Shown here one piece after another: positions 7,293-15,002 of a stretch of 18,370 bases of DNA. The notes under the pieces were generated by a model. The model ran no database searches, had not been told where the DNA came from, and was given only the letters and a program-made list of their open reading frames with translations. A program made the position numbers and the translations under genes. The stretch is from NCBI GenBank assembly GCA_003537645.1, contig DPRM01000123.1:21801-40170 (forward strand). The letters run 5' to 3'. Positions within the stretch are counted from its first letter, which is position 1. Each line of letters starts with the position of its first letter. This DNA is from Prolixibacteraceae bacterium (GTDB lineage Bacteria > Bacteroidota > Bacteroidia > Bacteroidales > Prolixibacteraceae).

Positions 7293-8486
7293 ATGCAAAC
7301 AATTGAAACTTATGATTTCGCCGGAAAAAAAGCGCTGATCCGCGTGGATTTTAACGTGCCACTCGACGAAAATTTTGTAATCACCGACGATACCCGCATG
7401 CGTGCAGCTGTGGATACCATCAATAAAGTGATTGAAAAAGGCGGTTCTCCTATTATCATGTCTCACTTTGGCCGTCCGAAAGCCGGAACTGATGCTAAAT
7501 ATTCGATGTGCCACCTTGTTGGTCATTTAAGCGAACTGCTTGGCCGCGAAGTTAAAATGGCTCCGGATTGTATTGGCGAAGAAGTTCAGGCAATGGCCAA
7601 AGCCCTGAAACCGGGCGAAGTTTTGTTGCTCGAAAACCTTCGCTTCCACAAGGAAGAAGAAAAAGGCGACGAAGCATTTGCCGAACAACTGGCTGCCAAC
7701 GGCGATTGCTGGATCAACGATGCTTTCGGTACTGCTCACCGCGCGCACGCTTCGACCGCTGTAATGGCCAAATTCTTCCCTAACGACAAAATGTTCGGGT
7801 TCCTCATCGAAAGCGAAATTGCCAGTTTGGACAAAGTATTGAAAAACCCGCAACGTCCGTTAACTGCCATCATGGGTGGCGCCAAAGTTTCGTCGAAAAT
7901 CACCATCATCGAGAACCTTCTCGACAAAGTTGACAACCTGATTTTGGGTGGTGGTATGACTTTTACATTTGTGAAAGCCCGCGGCGGCGAAGTTGGTACT
8001 TCAATCTGCGAAATGGATTACCTCGACACTGCTTTGGCCATCGAGAAAAAAGCGGCTGAAAAGGGCGTGAAAATTTATATTGCTACCGATGTGGTTTCTG
8101 CCGATGCTTTCAGCCCGGACGCCAACACCCAGGTAGTTCAGGCAAATGCTATTCCTGAAGGATGGCAGGGATTGGATGCCGGTCCGAACAGCATTGCCAT
8201 GTTCAAAGAAGTAATTGAAAATTCAGGAACTATTCTGTGGAACGGTCCGGTGGGTGTTTTCGAAATGGAGAAATTTGCTGTTGGCTCGAAAGCCGTAGGC
8301 GAAGCCATTGTAAAAGCAACATCAAAGGGCGCTTTCTCGCTGGTAGGCGGCGGCGACTCTGTTTCGTGCGTTAACCAGTTTGGTTTTGCCGATGGTGTTT
8401 CGTACATCTCAACAGCTGGTGGCGCTTTGCTCGAATACCTCGAAGGACAGGTTCTTCCGGGTGTTGCAGCAGTAAGAGGTGAATAG
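7293..8486 (+). CDS. pgk: Phosphoglycerate kinase
   Basis: The protein has 397 residues from the ATG at 7293; the upstream in-frame TTG at 7269 is not a likely start, since MQTIETYDFAGKKALIRVDF fits the family N-terminus. The enzyme transfers phosphate from 1,3-bisphosphoglycerate to ADP in glycolysis and works in reverse in gluconeogenesis; it is cytoplasmic. Motifs present are RVDFNVPLD (17-25), SHFGRPKAG (57-65), LLLENLRFHKEE, the NDAFGTAHRAHAST segment, MGGAKVSSKI, LILGGGMTFTF, LWNGPVGVFEME and the late nucleotide-binding LVGGGDSVSC. Length is normal and no key residue is missing. It appears to stand alone, with its own -7 box and a terminator. It will take up carbon from the sugars released by the polysaccharide genes nearby, but the linkage is probably incidental. 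Confidence 0.97.
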   Translation: MQTIETYDFAGKKALIRVDFNVPLDENFVITDDTRMRAAVDTINKVIEKGGSPIIMSHFGRPKAGTDAKYSMCHLVGHLSELLGREVKMAPDCIGEEVQAMAKALKPGEVLLLENLRFHKEEEKGDEAFAEQLAANGDCWINDAFGTAHRAHASTAVMAKFFPNDKMFGFLIESEIASLDKVLKNPQRPLTAIMGGAKVSSKITIIENLLDKVDNLILGGGMTFTFVKARGGEVGTSICEMDYLDTALAIEKKAAEKGVKIYIATDVVSADAFSPDANTQVVQANAIPEGWQGLDAGPNSIAMFKEVIENSGTILWNGPVGVFEMEKFAVGSKAVGEAIVKATSKGAFSLVGGGDSVSCVNQFGFADGVSYISTAGGALLEYLEGQVLPGVAAVRGE

Positions 8487-8494
8487 TAAGAAAG

Positions 8495-8524
8495 CCCCCT
8501 CCCAACCTCCCCCGAAGGGTGAGG
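8495..8524. repeat. C-rich / G-rich short hairpin repeat after pgk
   Basis: The sequence CCCCCTCCCAAC is followed by CCTCCCCC-GAA-GGGTGAGG, an 8-bp stem with one mismatch, just after the pgk stop. The 12-base unit CCCCCTCCCAAC also occurs at 7171-7182, upstream of pgk. It resembles short GC-rich intergenic repeats that I recall from other Bacteroidota genomes; this is memory, not a search. Confidence 0.45.
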
Positions 8525-8562
8525 AGTAAGAATTGCTTTTATCAATATTGAGTGAAATACTG

Positions 8563-8595
8563 AAAACCCGGGGCAAATGCTTCGGGTTTTTTTTT
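8563..8595 (+). terminator. Intrinsic terminator of pgk
   Basis: AAAACCCG pairs with CGGGTTTT, extended inward by GGGC/GCTT with G-T pairing around an AAAT loop, and is followed by an uninterrupted T run. It lies 76 bases after the pgk stop and is a classical intrinsic terminator on the plus strand. Confidence 0.85.
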
Positions 8596-8877
8596 ATTCT
8601 TCAATTGATTGAGTTAAAAAACTTATCAACCTGATTTCAATATAAAAAAGGATTCTTAAGTCCGTTAGGACTTCAATATCAATAGAAAAGAGAATCATAG
8701 CCATTGGCTTTTCCCGTCAGGGAATTAATATTTATCCCCTCACGGGGAATTTTGTTCTGTTTTAAAATAAGTTCTATTGATATAAATTCCCTATGGGAAA
8801 AATAACAACACATTATCAATGGGCTATCTAAATATTTGTATCCAAATCAGTTTAACAGAGATCGCAACTTATCTACC
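8596..8877. repeat. Cluster of short palindromes arranged as an inverted repeat
   Basis: This gene-free stretch contains four short hairpins: AAGTCC-GTTA-GGACTT (8658-8673), TTCCC-GTCA-GGGAA (8711-8724), TCCCC-TCAC-GGGGA (8735-8748) and TTCCC-TAT-GGGAA (8787-8799). The outer two are followed or preceded by an exact 11-bp inverted pair, TATCAATAGAA at 8677-8687 and TTCTATTGATA at 8772-8782. A further imperfect pair is ATAGCCATTGG (8697-8707) against CAATGGGCTAT near 8818-8828. The symmetrical plan suggests a non-coding palindromic element of REP or MITE type. No transposase is present nearby. The last 50 bases must hold the start signals of the next gene, but no clear promoter is seen. Confidence 0.65.
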
Positions 8878-9306
8878 ATGAAAAAATCACAACTTGCAAT
8901 CGAACATTTCAAAACACTGAATTGTGCCCAGTCGGTGCTGCTATGTTTTGCGGGCGAACTAAAGCTCGACGAAATGACTGCGCTGAAGATTTCTGCCGGA
9001 TTTGGCGGAGGAATGGGTATGGCCGAAACTTGCGGAGCGGTTACGGGGGCATACATGGTTTTGGGTCTGAAAATTCAGGAAGAAGGGAAAACTATTCAGG
9101 ATATTAAGGCCGAAACGAAAGTAGCAGTGAAAAGATTTAATGAGTTATTCGTTGCCAGACACGGCTCTTTAAAATGTAAAAAACTGCTTGGAGTAAACAT
9201 CTCTACTCCTGAAGGTGCGGCTGAGGCCAACGAACGAAAGCTGTTTGATACGATTTGCCCTCATTTGGTGGCTTCTTCGGCTGAAATTATCGAACAAAAT
9301 TTTTGA
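8878..9306 (+). CDS. C_GCAxxG_C_C family cysteine-rich protein
   Basis: The protein has 142 residues from the ATG at 8878; the in-frame TTG at 8836 adds only a poorly supported lead. It matches the C_GCAxxG_C_C family, named for its spaced cysteines and presumed to bind a metal or a redox cofactor; no reaction is established. The family cysteines are C16 (LNCAQSVLLC), C23, C52 (ETCGAVTGAYMVLG), C100 (SLKCKKLLG) and C127 (TICPHLV). The glycine-rich GFGGGMGM is at 41-48, and here the family's GCA is present as NCA. No signal peptide or membrane segment is seen, so it is probably cytoplasmic. It is followed after 52 bases by a small DUF2892 membrane protein, and the two share a strong terminator, so they probably form one transcript. 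Confidence 0.85.
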   Translation: MKKSQLAIEHFKTLNCAQSVLLCFAGELKLDEMTALKISAGFGGGMGMAETCGAVTGAYMVLGLKIQEEGKTIQDIKAETKVAVKRFNELFVARHGSLKCKKLLGVNISTPEGAAEANERKLFDTICPHLVASSAEIIEQNF

Positions 9307-9358
9307 ACTTCCAGCTGCCATTTGCGTTTCATTGTTAAATCATTAACACATTCAGACT

Positions 9359-9547
9359 ATGAAATGTAATGTTGGATCGACTGACCGAATACTCCGGCTC
9401 GTGGCAGGATTAGGAATTGCCATCGGAGGCGTTATTTTTGAAAGCTACTGGGGCTTAATCGGAGTTGTTTTTATTGCAACTGCAGTCTTCAGGTTCTGCC
9501 CTTTGTACACTGTGTTTGGAATAAATACCGATAAAAAACAATCGTAA
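9359..9547 (+). CDS. Small DUF2892 (YgaP-type) membrane protein
   Basis: The protein has 62 residues. KCNVGSTDRILRLVAG at the start is typical of DUF2892, the membrane domain that in Escherichia coli YgaP is joined to a rhodanese domain. Two membrane helices are visible, at about 12-29 and 31-48. They are followed by CPLYTVFGINT, in which the cysteine and the glycine-isoleucine pattern are common in the family. Stand-alone versions like this are frequent; their role, often supposed to concern sulfur or redox chemistry at the membrane, is unproven. It is the second gene after the C_GCAxxG_C_C protein, which is also cysteine-rich, so a shared redox role is possible. ATG start; the stop is 23 bases before a terminator. 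Confidence 0.88.
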   Translation: MKCNVGSTDRILRLVAGLGIAIGGVIFESYWGLIGVVFIATAVFRFCPLYTVFGINTDKKQS

Positions 9548-9569
9548 TTTACGATTCGAAACTAAACGA

Positions 9570-9605
9570 AAAGGGCTGTCACATTGTGTGGCAGCCCTTT
9601 TTTAT
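9570..9605. terminator. Strong bidirectional terminator
   Basis: AAAGGGCTG pairs with CAGCCCTTT, and CACA/TGTG extends the stem toward a short loop with one mismatched step. On the plus strand a run of six T follows the stem; on the minus strand a TTTT run also follows. It separates the convergent DUF2892 gene and the minus-strand lipoprotein gene and can end both transcripts. Confidence 0.9.
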
Positions 9606-9627
9606 TTGGTTGTAAATCCCGGAAAGA

Positions 9628-10560
9628 TTAGTTATAAACAGTTTCCCATTTAGTACATCTTCTAACATCAAGGTGAATTGCATAATAGGTAAAGCTTTCA
9701 ACTGGAACTGTTAATGAAGTTCCCTTATAGGTTGTAAACAAGCCTGGTGTTGGTCTGCTGGTTGGGATTGTATTGTAACCCTGAATTTTTACAGGTTCAT
9801 CTACCGGTTGTAGTTCCCATCCTTCGGCAAGAGTGATAGTTACATATCCACCACTTACTTCAACGGTACCTGCATCGATTTTCTGACCTGCCCAAAGTGT
9901 TTGAACGCTGGAACCGGTGTAATAATACCACCATGCTTTTCCTAAGCCTTTAGCTGAACCGCCAAAAGCAGTTTCATTTTGATATTCAGTACATACTTCT
10001 GTAGGCTCTTGTGTTGGAGGATTACAGCATATTGTATATTCAGAATACCATCCCCATCTGTTTGAATCGAAAGCTGTTCCTTCACTCCAAAGAGTCTCAC
10101 CACCTGCAGAAGCATGTGCATAGATATAAATTGTACCTCCACAGATTACAGGAACATCGGCCATTGGAACCTCAAATGTATATTGAGTAAAACCTTCATC
10201 TGAAGAATATTTTAAGTCAAATTGTCCTGGAATAGGAGCACCATTTGCAGTTGGCACTAAAGATATATCTGTCCCTACCCATAATTGAACCTCTGACATC
10301 GGATAATTTTCAGAAGTGTTGTAAGTCACATAAATTGTTGTTTCATTGTTCCAAACAGTAAGATTGCCCATCTCAATTGTTTGTCCACCAAATAATTTAT
10401 AGGTTGCAGGAGTGCATGCTGTTGCACTTTTCAACATCAGGTTCTGATCGTCCTGAGCAACTGCAAGATCTTCGGTTTTGCTACATGAACTAACAATTAC
10501 CACCAGAGCAAATAAGAAGGTCCAAATACCTCTTTTGTAAATTTCAATAGAATTTTTCAT
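9628..10560 (-). CDS. Lipoprotein of unknown function with two related beta domains
   Basis: The protein has 310 residues. A lipoprotein signal peptide (hydrophobic FLFALVVIV, then SSC with C26 as the lipidation site) places it on the periplasmic or outer membrane side. Two segments of the mature part resemble each other. LFGGQTIEMGNLTVWNNE with later NGAPIPGQFDLKY (about 56-118) compares with LWAGQKIDAGTVEVSGGY and SRPTPGLFTTYKG (about 222-280). The first half resembles an AGQ-xx-GxVxV beta domain that I recall in many uncharacterised surface proteins of bacteria and methanogens. The second half includes GKAWWYYY and EPVKIQGYN. Cysteines at 140, 178, 179 and 190 may form disulfides. No enzyme motif is seen. 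It stands alone between a terminator and a 309-base gap. Function unknown. Confidence 0.85.
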   Translation of the reverse strand: MKNSIEIYKRGIWTFLFALVVIVSSCSKTEDLAVAQDDQNLMLKSATACTPATYKLFGGQTIEMGNLTVWNNETTIYVTYNTSENYPMSEVQLWVGTDISLVPTANGAPIPGQFDLKYSSDEGFTQYTFEVPMADVPVICGGTIYIYAHASAGGETLWSEGTAFDSNRWGWYSEYTICCNPPTQEPTEVCTEYQNETAFGGSAKGLGKAWWYYYTGSSVQTLWAGQKIDAGTVEVSGGYVTITLAEGWELQPVDEPVKIQGYNTIPTSRPTPGLFTTYKGTSLTVPVESFTYYAIHLDVRRCTKWETVYN

Positions 10561-10869
10561 CGTGTTTTAATTTAAATTTAATTTATAGCTTTTATTCTTA
10601 ATCTTACTTTTTAACGATTGCACTTCACTAAGTTACGACACTAAGACAACACAATTGGTGTTTGGTTTTGCGGTTTCAGGGGCAATGAGCAAACCATGGT
10701 TCTGACTGATCAAACCATGTTTTTTGACATGCGAAAAGAATACGAATATTTCTCATGAATTAATTTTAGAGACCTATTCGCTGAGTGATATATAAAAAGC
10801 AGTTGTAATTGACAAATAATGGGATTTAATAAAAGGGCAATTCGGGTGGCAATTTATAATCCAAAATCG
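10561..10869. other. 309-base intergenic region with a spaced direct repeat
   Basis: This must carry the promoter of the lipoprotein gene to its left, and the 3' end of the 416-residue gene to its right. I see no clear hairpin terminator and no TAnnTTTG box in either direction. The 9-base CAAACCATG occurs at 10690-10698 and 10711-10719, a spacing of exactly 21 bases, or two helical turns. The first copy overlaps the palindrome AACCATGGTT. This could be a regulator site. No gene of credible length or composition is present. Confidence 0.4.
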
Positions 10870-12120
10870 CTAAAAGCCACGGGTGCTTTTCCATTCGGCC
10901 CAATTAATAGAGGAGAAGTAGCCCCGGAGCATTCCGTCGAAAAGTTTCACTGTTTGAAGCCGTGTGTTTGCAGCGTTAATTTTCTGTATTTCTTCGGGAA
11001 TCTGCAAAATACGCTGGTCAAGAAAAGTATTTAAATCGCTGATAGTCTGTGCATAATTGGCAACCGATTTTACTTCAGCAACTCTCCGGATGTTTACGGG
11101 CATCAGAATGTTTTCAGAAACTAATTCAGGAATATACCGTGAAAATTCGCTGAAAGTATTTTCAGGAAGTGAGTTTTGCCAGTTAAGATAGCCGGTAATA
11201 ATTTGAATCAATTGGTCGTTGTTTTGCGGAGTTGGCTGCGCCGGAAGTGCTGCCAGTTGCTGCTTCGAATTATTTACCAAAGTTTCGAGCGTAGTCCATC
11301 CGGGTTTTATGGCCGAAAATACAGTGATGTCCAAAAACGGGTCATCGCTCGGAAGACCCTTGAAAACGATTGCGGTTTTATACGAGGGATTGCCGGTCTT
11401 TACGTCGTCAATGGTCGATTTCAGTACGTTAACCGAATTCTGAAGGTCGCGGATAGACTGCTGAACCGCGCTAAAATTCAACCTGAAAAAACTTCTTTCA
11501 ATACTGTCGCACATTAGTTGCGTTGCTTTCAGCTTTTCTTTTACCTGCTCGTTGGCAATGCCTGTTGCCTCAATGTTTTTACTTGTAAACCAGACATCAG
11601 ATTCACCTTCGACTTTAAAATAGAGCGTTCCTTCGGCAGTATTTTCCTCGCTGATTAATTGTCCGCCCTGACTGAACTGCCAGCTGGTTTTGCCGGTAAT
11701 TTTGAGATAGGATTGTGAAAAATGCAGGCTCGAGACAGTTATTTCGGCTGACTGACTGGCAGTTGATTTAATCTGAAGGAATTCGTCGGCTGCAAATCGG
11801 ATATCTTCATTAAGTAGTTTCCAAACCGCATTTTGTCCGTTGATCTGGTAAGATATTCCGTCTTTTCCTCTTGTAAGAATTTGGGCAGTACCGGCTATGT
11901 CGGCATAGGTATCCGGAAATTTGCAGAAATCCCTGCGTCCGCCCTCTATATCAACTTTAATCAAAAATTTTTGACCGGGCTTGACAGTTAAAATATCGCC
12001 ACTTTTTGATGGTTTCCCATCAACTGTAATCTGAAGAAATGGTTTTCGTAAGGGTTGAACTCCGTAGCCAATTACGACCATTAAAACCATTATTACCTGA
12101 AGTAAGAAGATTCGTTTCAT
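10870..12120 (-). CDS. Secreted protein of unknown function next to the starch locus
   Basis: The protein has 416 residues. The N-terminus (MKR, then FLLQVIMVLMVVIGYGVQ) is a signal peptide or anchor. No lipobox cysteine and no T9SS sorting domain are seen, so it is probably periplasmic. Residues about 27-200 appear beta-rich, with VKPGQKFLIKVDIEGGRRDF and KFPDTYADIAGTAQIL as the most distinctive parts. I remember similar hypothetical proteins in related bacteria, but no named domain. Residues about 200-400 are mainly helical (KEKLKATQLMCDSIERSFF, VQQSIRDLQNSVNVLKSTIDD), probably helical bundle or coiled coil. It is read after the amylase gene on the same strand with a 67-base gap, and may be in its transcript. 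The gap carries the perfect palindrome GTTCATGAAC (12137-12146). AGGAG lies only two bases before the ATG, an unusual placement. Confidence 0.85.
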   Translation of the reverse strand: MKRIFLLQVIMVLMVVIGYGVQPLRKPFLQITVDGKPSKSGDILTVKPGQKFLIKVDIEGGRRDFCKFPDTYADIAGTAQILTRGKDGISYQINGQNAVWKLLNEDIRFAADEFLQIKSTASQSAEITVSSLHFSQSYLKITGKTSWQFSQGGQLISEENTAEGTLYFKVEGESDVWFTSKNIEATGIANEQVKEKLKATQLMCDSIERSFFRLNFSAVQQSIRDLQNSVNVLKSTIDDVKTGNPSYKTAIVFKGLPSDDPFLDITVFSAIKPGWTTLETLVNNSKQQLAALPAQPTPQNNDQLIQIITGYLNWQNSLPENTFSEFSRYIPELVSENILMPVNIRRVAEVKSVANYAQTISDLNTFLDQRILQIPEEIQKINAANTRLQTVKLFDGMLRGYFSSINWAEWKSTRGF

Positions 12121-12187
12121 ATCTCCTGGTTTTTCTGTTCATGAACCTGGCTAAAATTAATCAAAAATCGATACGAAATGTATGTTT

Positions 12188-14944
12188 TTAATTCATAACG
12201 ATTTTTTCGGTGAAAACCTGAGCTCCGGCTTGTACCCGCAGAAAATATATGCCGGACACCAATCCATCAAGTCTTACAGTTAACGCTTTAGAGTTGGGTT
12301 TTACAGTTCTGATTATTTTTCCATCGATCGTAAATAACTCAATAGTACGAATCACGTCCTTCGATTCTAACTGAATTTGATGGGTCGCCGGATTTGGATA
12401 TACGCGCAATTCAGATTGGTTTGTTTTTTCAGAAACATTGGTTGCCAGTTCTTCAAAGGCCGGTAATTTTTTGTCGCTGTACAAACGATATTCACCCGGT
12501 TTCAGGAGTATTGAGGCATTTACATCTGCAACTGTAAATTCGTTACCGCTGAAAAACTCGAACCAGTTTCCGGTATGCTGAAAGCCGGGAACGATGGTTT
12601 GATCAGTCACACCAAAATTGCCAACTAGCGTAATATTGTGGTCGGCCAGATTCAGTTGTATTTTTTTCGTGATGCCATTCAGCGAACGGGTTTCTGTTCC
12701 TGAAGTAAAAACGTCGAACTGGTCGCGCAACCGCAGCATGGCCGAATAAACATCGAACAATTTCAGGCGTTTCGGGTCATCCAGATAATTCCAGCGGACA
12801 GGCTTTTCGCCCACCCTGCCATTCTGATCAATCGAAACATCATAGCCAAGCTCGCCAAACTGCCAGATCATTTTGGGGCCGGCAAGCGATAAAAAAAACG
12901 TTGCAGCCAGTTGGCTGCGTTCGAGTGCCGTTACAAATTCCTTCGTATTATAAGTTCCCGACGAATTTCCGAAGCTAAGAGTTTTGAACATCTGCCTTTC
13001 CTCGTCGTGACTTTCCATGTAGGCCACCAGTCCCGGTTTTGAATAGCCACGCTGCTGATACGATGCCCAGCTGAAATCTGATTTATTCGAATCGTGGTAA
13101 CCCATTGCAGCTTCAGCAAAATTAAAATTCGTATTTCCCCAAATCAACATGCCGTTTTTGTATGCAGCCAACTCTCGCTCTTCGGTATTGGCAGCAAAAT
13201 GTTCGAGAATAACAAATGCTTTAGGGTTGACCTCCCAGATTTTATCGGCCATCCGTTTCAGGATAGAAATACGTGCCGCATCGTATCCGCTGCCATCGCC
13301 GGGCGTGTTGGTAAAACCTTTGGTGAAATCGAAGCGGAAACCATCGACCTTGTATTCTTCCAACCAGTATTTGTTAACCCGATCGACAAAATCTCTGGTT
13401 GCCTGGCTTTCGTGGTTAAAATCGGAACCCCAGCTGTAAACCGGATTGGGCGATGTTTCGTTAAACCACGGGTTATCAGCAGCCGGACGGTTTAGCAAAC
13501 CATTCCAGTACATTTTTACCATCGGGTTTGAGTTGTACGAATGGTTCAAAACCATGTCCTGAATGACAATAAAACCCTGCTTGTGAGCCTCGTCTATCAA
13601 GGCTTTCAGGTCGTTTTTTGTTCCATAGGCCTTGTCGGGTGCAAAATAGAAATTCGGATTATAACCCCAGCTGTTGTTACCTTCAAATTCGTGGAATGGC
13701 ATCAGTTCAATGGTGTTTATTCCCAAGCGTTTCAGGTAGGGCAGTTTTTCCTGAACAGCTTTATAAGTCTTTTCGGTGGTAAAGTCTCGGATCAGCAATT
13801 CGTAAACCGAAAGTTTACTTGCTGCCGGTATAGTGTAGCTGGTAGTTTCCCAGATATATGGTTCCTGTGCTGTTTGCAAAACGGAAGCGCGATCAGAGGC
13901 TTTTCCTTCAGGATAAGGCAAAAGATTGGGATAAACTGTTGATTTAATGTATTTATCGTCGTAAGGATCAGAAACTTTTTCGGTATAAATATCGGCCACT
14001 TTAAGTTCGCCATCAATCAGGTATTGAAAAATGTATTCCTTTTTTGGGGTAAGGTTTTCGATCTGAAGCCAGAAGTAGTCGCCATCCTTTTTCATAAGGT
14101 AATTGTTGTCGGGATACCAGTTATTGAAGTCGCCCGTGACGAAGATGTGCAATTTTTTAGGGGCAAAAACGATCAGTGTGGCGGTATGGTCGTCGATATA
14201 ATTGATACCGGCTTGCATACCGGCAGGTTTGGTCGCGTTAATGTTTGATTCGCGAATGCATACATAAACCGAATCGCGCTTTATGCTTGTACTTTGCGTG
14301 GCGCTTACTTTGAGCCAGTAATTTCCGGCGTTGGGTAATGTAATACTCTGGTTGATAGATGTTCCGCTTTGCGAAGCTATTTCCTGGTTGTTCAGAAATA
14401 ATTTCAGATCGGCTGTTGATGTTGCAGAAGCCGAAAACTGGAAGGATTCATTTTTTTCGAAAATATTGATTTTTGAAGGCGACGAAATGCTGACGTTCAG
14501 TCCTTCAGTAAAAACAGTTACAAAAATATCTTTTCCACCGCTTGCCTTTCCTTCTTTGCTTCCATCCGCACTGCGGAAAACAAAAGCCATCTGTTTAATG
14601 GTTTCGCCTGAAGGAACACCGTAAAAGCTCCTGATATCAGGAGAAATTTCGAGGGTATAAAGGTTGGTTGCAACACGGGTAAGTTTTGCTTTTGGCAGGT
14701 TGGTAGTCCAATTGGCAATTACATATTTCCAATCGGCTGTTGAGGTACTTTTATCGGTTATCACCCCAGCGTGGGCATAAATATCGCCTGTATAATTCAT
14801 CAATCCAGCCGTTCCCTGCGTAGCGTCGAAGGTAATAGTTACAGCTTTGTTGTCGTTTGGCAGGGCCGGATTGGTGGTAATCTGCGCAAAACTTAACTGA
14901 TAAAGAGCTACCAGCCAGAATAGAAGGTTGAATTGACGTAACAT
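12188..14944 (-). CDS. Secreted GH13 alpha-amylase family enzyme with T9SS sorting domain
   Basis: The 918-residue protein hydrolyses, or perhaps rearranges, alpha-1,4-glucans. Order: signal peptide (1-20); an N-terminal domain resembling DUF4961 (about 24-146); an Ig-like segment (about 150-232); a CBM48/early-set-like domain with IFVTGDFNNWYPDN (267-280); the GH13 barrel (about 375-745); a beta-rich region; and a T9SS sorting domain (about 847-918, from RVYPNPATH to FTEKIVMN). Catalytic regions are DMVLNHS (463-469), GFRFDF with nucleophile D539, ILEHF with acid/base E581, and ESHDEE with D647. The catalytic triad is therefore complete. It is the enzyme of the susDEF locus but lacks the lipobox of SusG, so it should reach the surface by T9SS. 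A strong terminator lies just before its ATG, so it is probably expressed by read-through or separately. Subfamily and exact product are uncertain. Confidence 0.93.
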   Translation of the reverse strand: MLRQFNLLFWLVALYQLSFAQITTNPALPNDNKAVTITFDATQGTAGLMNYTGDIYAHAGVITDKSTSTADWKYVIANWTTNLPKAKLTRVATNLYTLEISPDIRSFYGVPSGETIKQMAFVFRSADGSKEGKASGGKDIFVTVFTEGLNVSISSPSKINIFEKNESFQFSASATSTADLKLFLNNQEIASQSGTSINQSITLPNAGNYWLKVSATQSTSIKRDSVYVCIRESNINATKPAGMQAGINYIDDHTATLIVFAPKKLHIFVTGDFNNWYPDNNYLMKKDGDYFWLQIENLTPKKEYIFQYLIDGELKVADIYTEKVSDPYDDKYIKSTVYPNLLPYPEGKASDRASVLQTAQEPYIWETTSYTIPAASKLSVYELLIRDFTTEKTYKAVQEKLPYLKRLGINTIELMPFHEFEGNNSWGYNPNFYFAPDKAYGTKNDLKALIDEAHKQGFIVIQDMVLNHSYNSNPMVKMYWNGLLNRPAADNPWFNETSPNPVYSWGSDFNHESQATRDFVDRVNKYWLEEYKVDGFRFDFTKGFTNTPGDGSGYDAARISILKRMADKIWEVNPKAFVILEHFAANTEERELAAYKNGMLIWGNTNFNFAEAAMGYHDSNKSDFSWASYQQRGYSKPGLVAYMESHDEERQMFKTLSFGNSSGTYNTKEFVTALERSQLAATFFLSLAGPKMIWQFGELGYDVSIDQNGRVGEKPVRWNYLDDPKRLKLFDVYSAMLRLRDQFDVFTSGTETRSLNGITKKIQLNLADHNITLVGNFGVTDQTIVPGFQHTGNWFEFFSGNEFTVADVNASILLKPGEYRLYSDKKLPAFEELATNVSEKTNQSELRVYPNPATHQIQLESKDVIRTIELFTIDGKIIRTVKPNSKALTVRLDGLVSGIYFLRVQAGAQVFTEKIVMN

Positions 14945-14964
14945 TTTAATTGGAATTAGGGATT

Positions 14965-15002
14965 AAAAAAAGGCCTATCCGCCCGGGTTGAGCGGATAGG
15001 CC
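14965..15002 (-). terminator. Strong intrinsic terminator between susF and the amylase gene
   Basis: GGCCTATCCGC (14972-14982) and GCGGATAGGCC (14992-15002) form a perfect 11-bp stem with a 9-base loop. On the minus strand it is followed at once by seven T. It begins 15 bases after the susF stop, and its T run ends 20 bases before the amylase ATG. Confidence 0.9.

Noticed and set aside
13094..13942. Two plus-strand frames of 133 codons opposite the GH13 gene
   Set aside because: The opposite strand encodes the catalytic barrel with intact motifs; these frames give no recognisable protein.
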